Source of the DNA: a virus
Reading direction: 5' to 3' (one strand)
DNA: 33,131 bases
IMG/VR virus record: IMGVR_UViG_3300002835_000653
Location: 1 to 33,131 of that record
In this document: positions 31,575 to 33,131 of the stretch, piece by piece
Numbering within the stretch: the first letter of the stretch is position 1
How the letters are laid out: every line of letters begins with the position of its first letter
Made by a program: the position numbers and the translations under genes
The notes under the pieces: model-generated
What the model was told of the DNA's origin: nothing
Seen by the model: the letters and a program-made list of their open reading frames with translations, nothing else
The model's database searches: none

Positions 31575-32212
31575 AAGAAAGCTTTTCTCCAAAACCTGTT
31601 AATATTGATAATATTACAAAACAAATAGGTACAGGTATCGACAACATAAAAGTTTTTGAAAATTATTTAACTGATAAAGAATCTGAAACTGCAATGTCAA
31701 TTATTTCAAGGTATAAGGTAAAAGAAGGAGTAAATCATTCTTACCCAATACATACCTTAGAAGAATATACACCTTCGCAAGAAGAGCTATTATTTACCAA
31801 AATAATGAGAAAAAAACTTATTCATAAAGTAACCCTAGAATACAAAATGAAATTTGTACAAGATAAACCTTTTCTGTATATAGTTCATCCAACTGGAACT
31901 TATATTGATCCGCACACAGATATATTAGACATAGATGAGCCAGATTATGAAAACGATACTTATGAATCTCAAATAGAAAAATATCCATATTTATGGAGTG
32001 GTCACCTGTCTGTACTTGCATATTTAAATGATGATTATGAAGGTGGGGAACTGTATTTCCCAGATTTTAATTATAGCATTAGGCCTAAAAAGAATATGCT
32101 AATTCTTTTTCCAGGAAATACTCATTACGTTCATGGTGTTTCAGAGATTACTTCTGGAACTAGGTACACTATTTCTCAATGGACTCAATTCTCAGAATTT
32201 AATAAGAAATGA
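31571..32212 (+). CDS. 2-oxoglutarate/Fe(II)-dependent oxygenase, prolyl-hydroxylase-like
   Basis: This 213-residue protein has H115-x-D117 (PHTDIL), YLNDDYEGGELYFP at 151-164, a loop ending LILFPGN, distal H188 (YVHGV) and R198 (RYTIS). These are the complete iron and 2OG ligands of a P4H-like enzyme. The conserved strand differs from the oxygenase at 20963 in sequence but shares the YLND-x-Y-x-GGE core, so they are related but not recent duplicates. The ATG overlaps the TipAS-like gene stop and its own stop overlaps the next start, making a three-gene unit. Substrate unknown. Confidence 0.87.
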   Translation: MKESFSPKPVNIDNITKQIGTGIDNIKVFENYLTDKESETAMSIISRYKVKEGVNHSYPIHTLEEYTPSQEELLFTKIMRKKLIHKVTLEYKMKFVQDKPFLYIVHPTGTYIDPHTDILDIDEPDYENDTYESQIEKYPYLWSGHLSVLAYLNDDYEGGELYFPDFNYSIRPKKNMLILFPGNTHYVHGVSEITSGTRYTISQWTQFSEFNKK

Positions 32213-33039
32213 AGCCTATGAAGTTTCATTGGATGCACACGTTTGACTACGGAGATTCAGAAACTGAATTAGTTCAAATGGCAAGAGATTTAGAAAGAGC
32301 AAAAGCTTATTCTGTTTTATTAACATATGCTATAATTTCAACAGACTATGTTCCATTTTTGCAAAGCATGATAAGAGTATCAAAAAACCTTAAGTTTATG
32401 ATGGCGTTTAGGGCTTATACAATGAGTCCAGAGTATGCAATTAGGTTTTTTAATACAATGAATGTTCACTATAAAAATAGGGTAACATTTAATCTAGTTG
32501 CTGGAAAAATGCTTGAAGATGAACAAAAAGAAGCAATGGATATGTATAATTTTGACGAGTCTTTAATAAGTACTGTCGAAAAAAGAATAGAGCTTGCGAG
32601 TAAGTGGGCAGATAAATTTTTTAATAAGATAGGTGATCAAGCGCCAATTTCTTATACAATTGCAAATTCTCCAATGACAATTGACTTGGCTAATAAATGG
32701 ACAGACTATGCTATTGTACATGAGAGTAGGCTAGAGGAATCAGTTAATGAATTAAAAAATACTAAGATAGTATTAACTATTGACCCTTTAATTAGGGAAA
32801 CAAAAGAAGAACTTGATCAAGATATAGCATATCACTATCAAGAGTGGACCCCTAATAAATTTGAAAAGCCTTATGTTTTAGAAAAAAGAGAGCATTTAAT
32901 ACGTGGAAGCATGGAAGAGGTTAAGCAGCAAATTAGAGATATATCTAATAAGTATGGGGTAGAGGATTTTATGATAGTCACAAGCCAAAAAGACATATCT
33001 AGCCTTTTGAGGCTTATGAAAGAAATGTCTGCCTGGTAG
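32209..33039 (+). CDS. Luciferase-like monooxygenase family protein
   Basis: This 276-residue protein resembles the LLM TIM-barrel family (FMN- or F420-dependent oxidoreductases). Features are a beta strand and helix with YSVLLTYAIIS, a region LKFMMAFRAYTMSPEYAIRF, the strand VTFNLVAGKM where the family has a similar Gly-containing loop, and a C-terminal RGSMEEVKQQIRDISNKYG followed by DFMIVT. The overall order fits, but it is shorter than most LLM proteins (about 330-380), so part of the barrel may be reduced. A flavin partner is not encoded nearby. It overlaps the oxygenase stop (ATGA) and ends the cassette. The reaction is unknown. Confidence 0.75.
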   Translation: MKPMKFHWMHTFDYGDSETELVQMARDLERAKAYSVLLTYAIISTDYVPFLQSMIRVSKNLKFMMAFRAYTMSPEYAIRFFNTMNVHYKNRVTFNLVAGKMLEDEQKEAMDMYNFDESLISTVEKRIELASKWADKFFNKIGDQAPISYTIANSPMTIDLANKWTDYAIVHESRLEESVNELKNTKIVLTIDPLIRETKEELDQDIAYHYQEWTPNKFEKPYVLEKREHLIRGSMEEVKQQIRDISNKYGVEDFMIVTSQKDISSLLRLMKEMSAW

Positions 33040-33053
33040 AATTTTTTAATAAA

Positions 33054-33120
33054 TGATATAATAGTATATAGGTCGCCGAATGGGGCCTAATTTAAATTAT
33101 TCGCTTGAAAGGGGAATAAA
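33054..33120 (+). promoter_or_regulatory. Promoter and possibly structured leader for the next gene
   Basis: TGATATAAT at 33054-33062 has the same core as the promoters at 9766 and 10031. A start near 33069 gives a leader of about 50 nt that is unusually G/C-rich at first (GGTCGCCGAATGGGGCC), then contains AATTTAAATT, and closes with ATTCG, which can pair with CGAAT near 33077. AAAGGGG at 33108-33114 is a good ribosome-binding site. The leader could fold, but no known riboswitch is recognised. Confidence 0.55.
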
Positions 33121-33131
33121 ATGGTAACACA
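33121..33131 (+). CDS. Start of next gene, cut by window end
   Basis: ATG at 33121 follows AAAGGGG and a promoter, and only the codons for Met-Val-Thr and part of the next are visible. In tailed phages the portal gene often follows the terminase, but here a metabolic cassette intervenes, so the identity is open. Confidence 0.6.

Overview
This window looks like part of a tailed double-stranded DNA phage genome. It is A/T-rich, every gene I can support is on the + strand, and genes are packed with ATGA or TAATG stop-start overlaps. It holds tail genes, a nearly complete replication and recombination set, and both terminase subunits. The gene content (C-family DnaE polymerase, DnaB-like helicase, DnaG-like primase, RecA, RuvC, Cas4-like nuclease, many tiny zinc-binding proteins) resembles large actinobacteriophages as I remember them. 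Several promoters sit exactly 6 nt before an ATG, which predicts leaderless mRNAs, and these are common in Actinobacteria. The low G+C would suit a low-G+C host such as a freshwater actinobacterium, but the host is inference only.

Layout. (1) 1-9732: tail-tip, fibre and adhesion proteins, starting with a gene cut by the window edge. They carry fibronectin-like, discoidin-like, LamG-like, Ig-like and InlB-B-repeat modules, and two of them share a C-terminal module. (2) 9799-10877: small coiled-coil proteins and a fibre-like protein with their own promoters. (3) 10881-10946: a strong promoter followed at once by a terminator-like hairpin. (4) 10963-20976: replication block with a phosphoesterase, HTH protein, DnaB-like helicase, primase, ssDNA-binding protein, PHP-containing DnaE and RecA. 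(5) 20963-26464: mixed block with two 2-oxoglutarate/Fe(II) oxygenase-like proteins, possible resolvase, PduO-type cobalamin adenosyltransferase, Cas4-like nuclease, RuvC and small genes. (6) 26464-29698: Nmad1-like protein and terminase subunits. (7) 29679-33039: carbamoyltransferase, stand-alone TipAS-like protein, 2OG/Fe(II) oxygenase and luciferase-like monooxygenase. (8) 33040-33131: promoter, possibly structured leader and the first codons of another gene.

How the genes fit together. Helicase, primase, SSB, DnaE and RecA would form a largely phage-encoded replisome. RuvC, the Cas4-like nuclease and the possible PD-(D/E)XK protein would process branched DNA before packaging by the terminase. 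Metabolic or modification genes are interleaved: the cobalamin enzyme could feed a B12-dependent ribonucleotide reductase encoded elsewhere, and the carbamoyltransferase with the Nmad1-like protein raises the possibility of modified DNA. The most unusual part is the cassette at 29679-33039, whose enzyme types are more familiar from natural-product tailoring than from phages. Four probable genes below about 50 codons (12388, 22353, 23355, 26318) were recovered by reading the gaps. No tRNA, CRISPR array, integrase or insertion sequence was seen.
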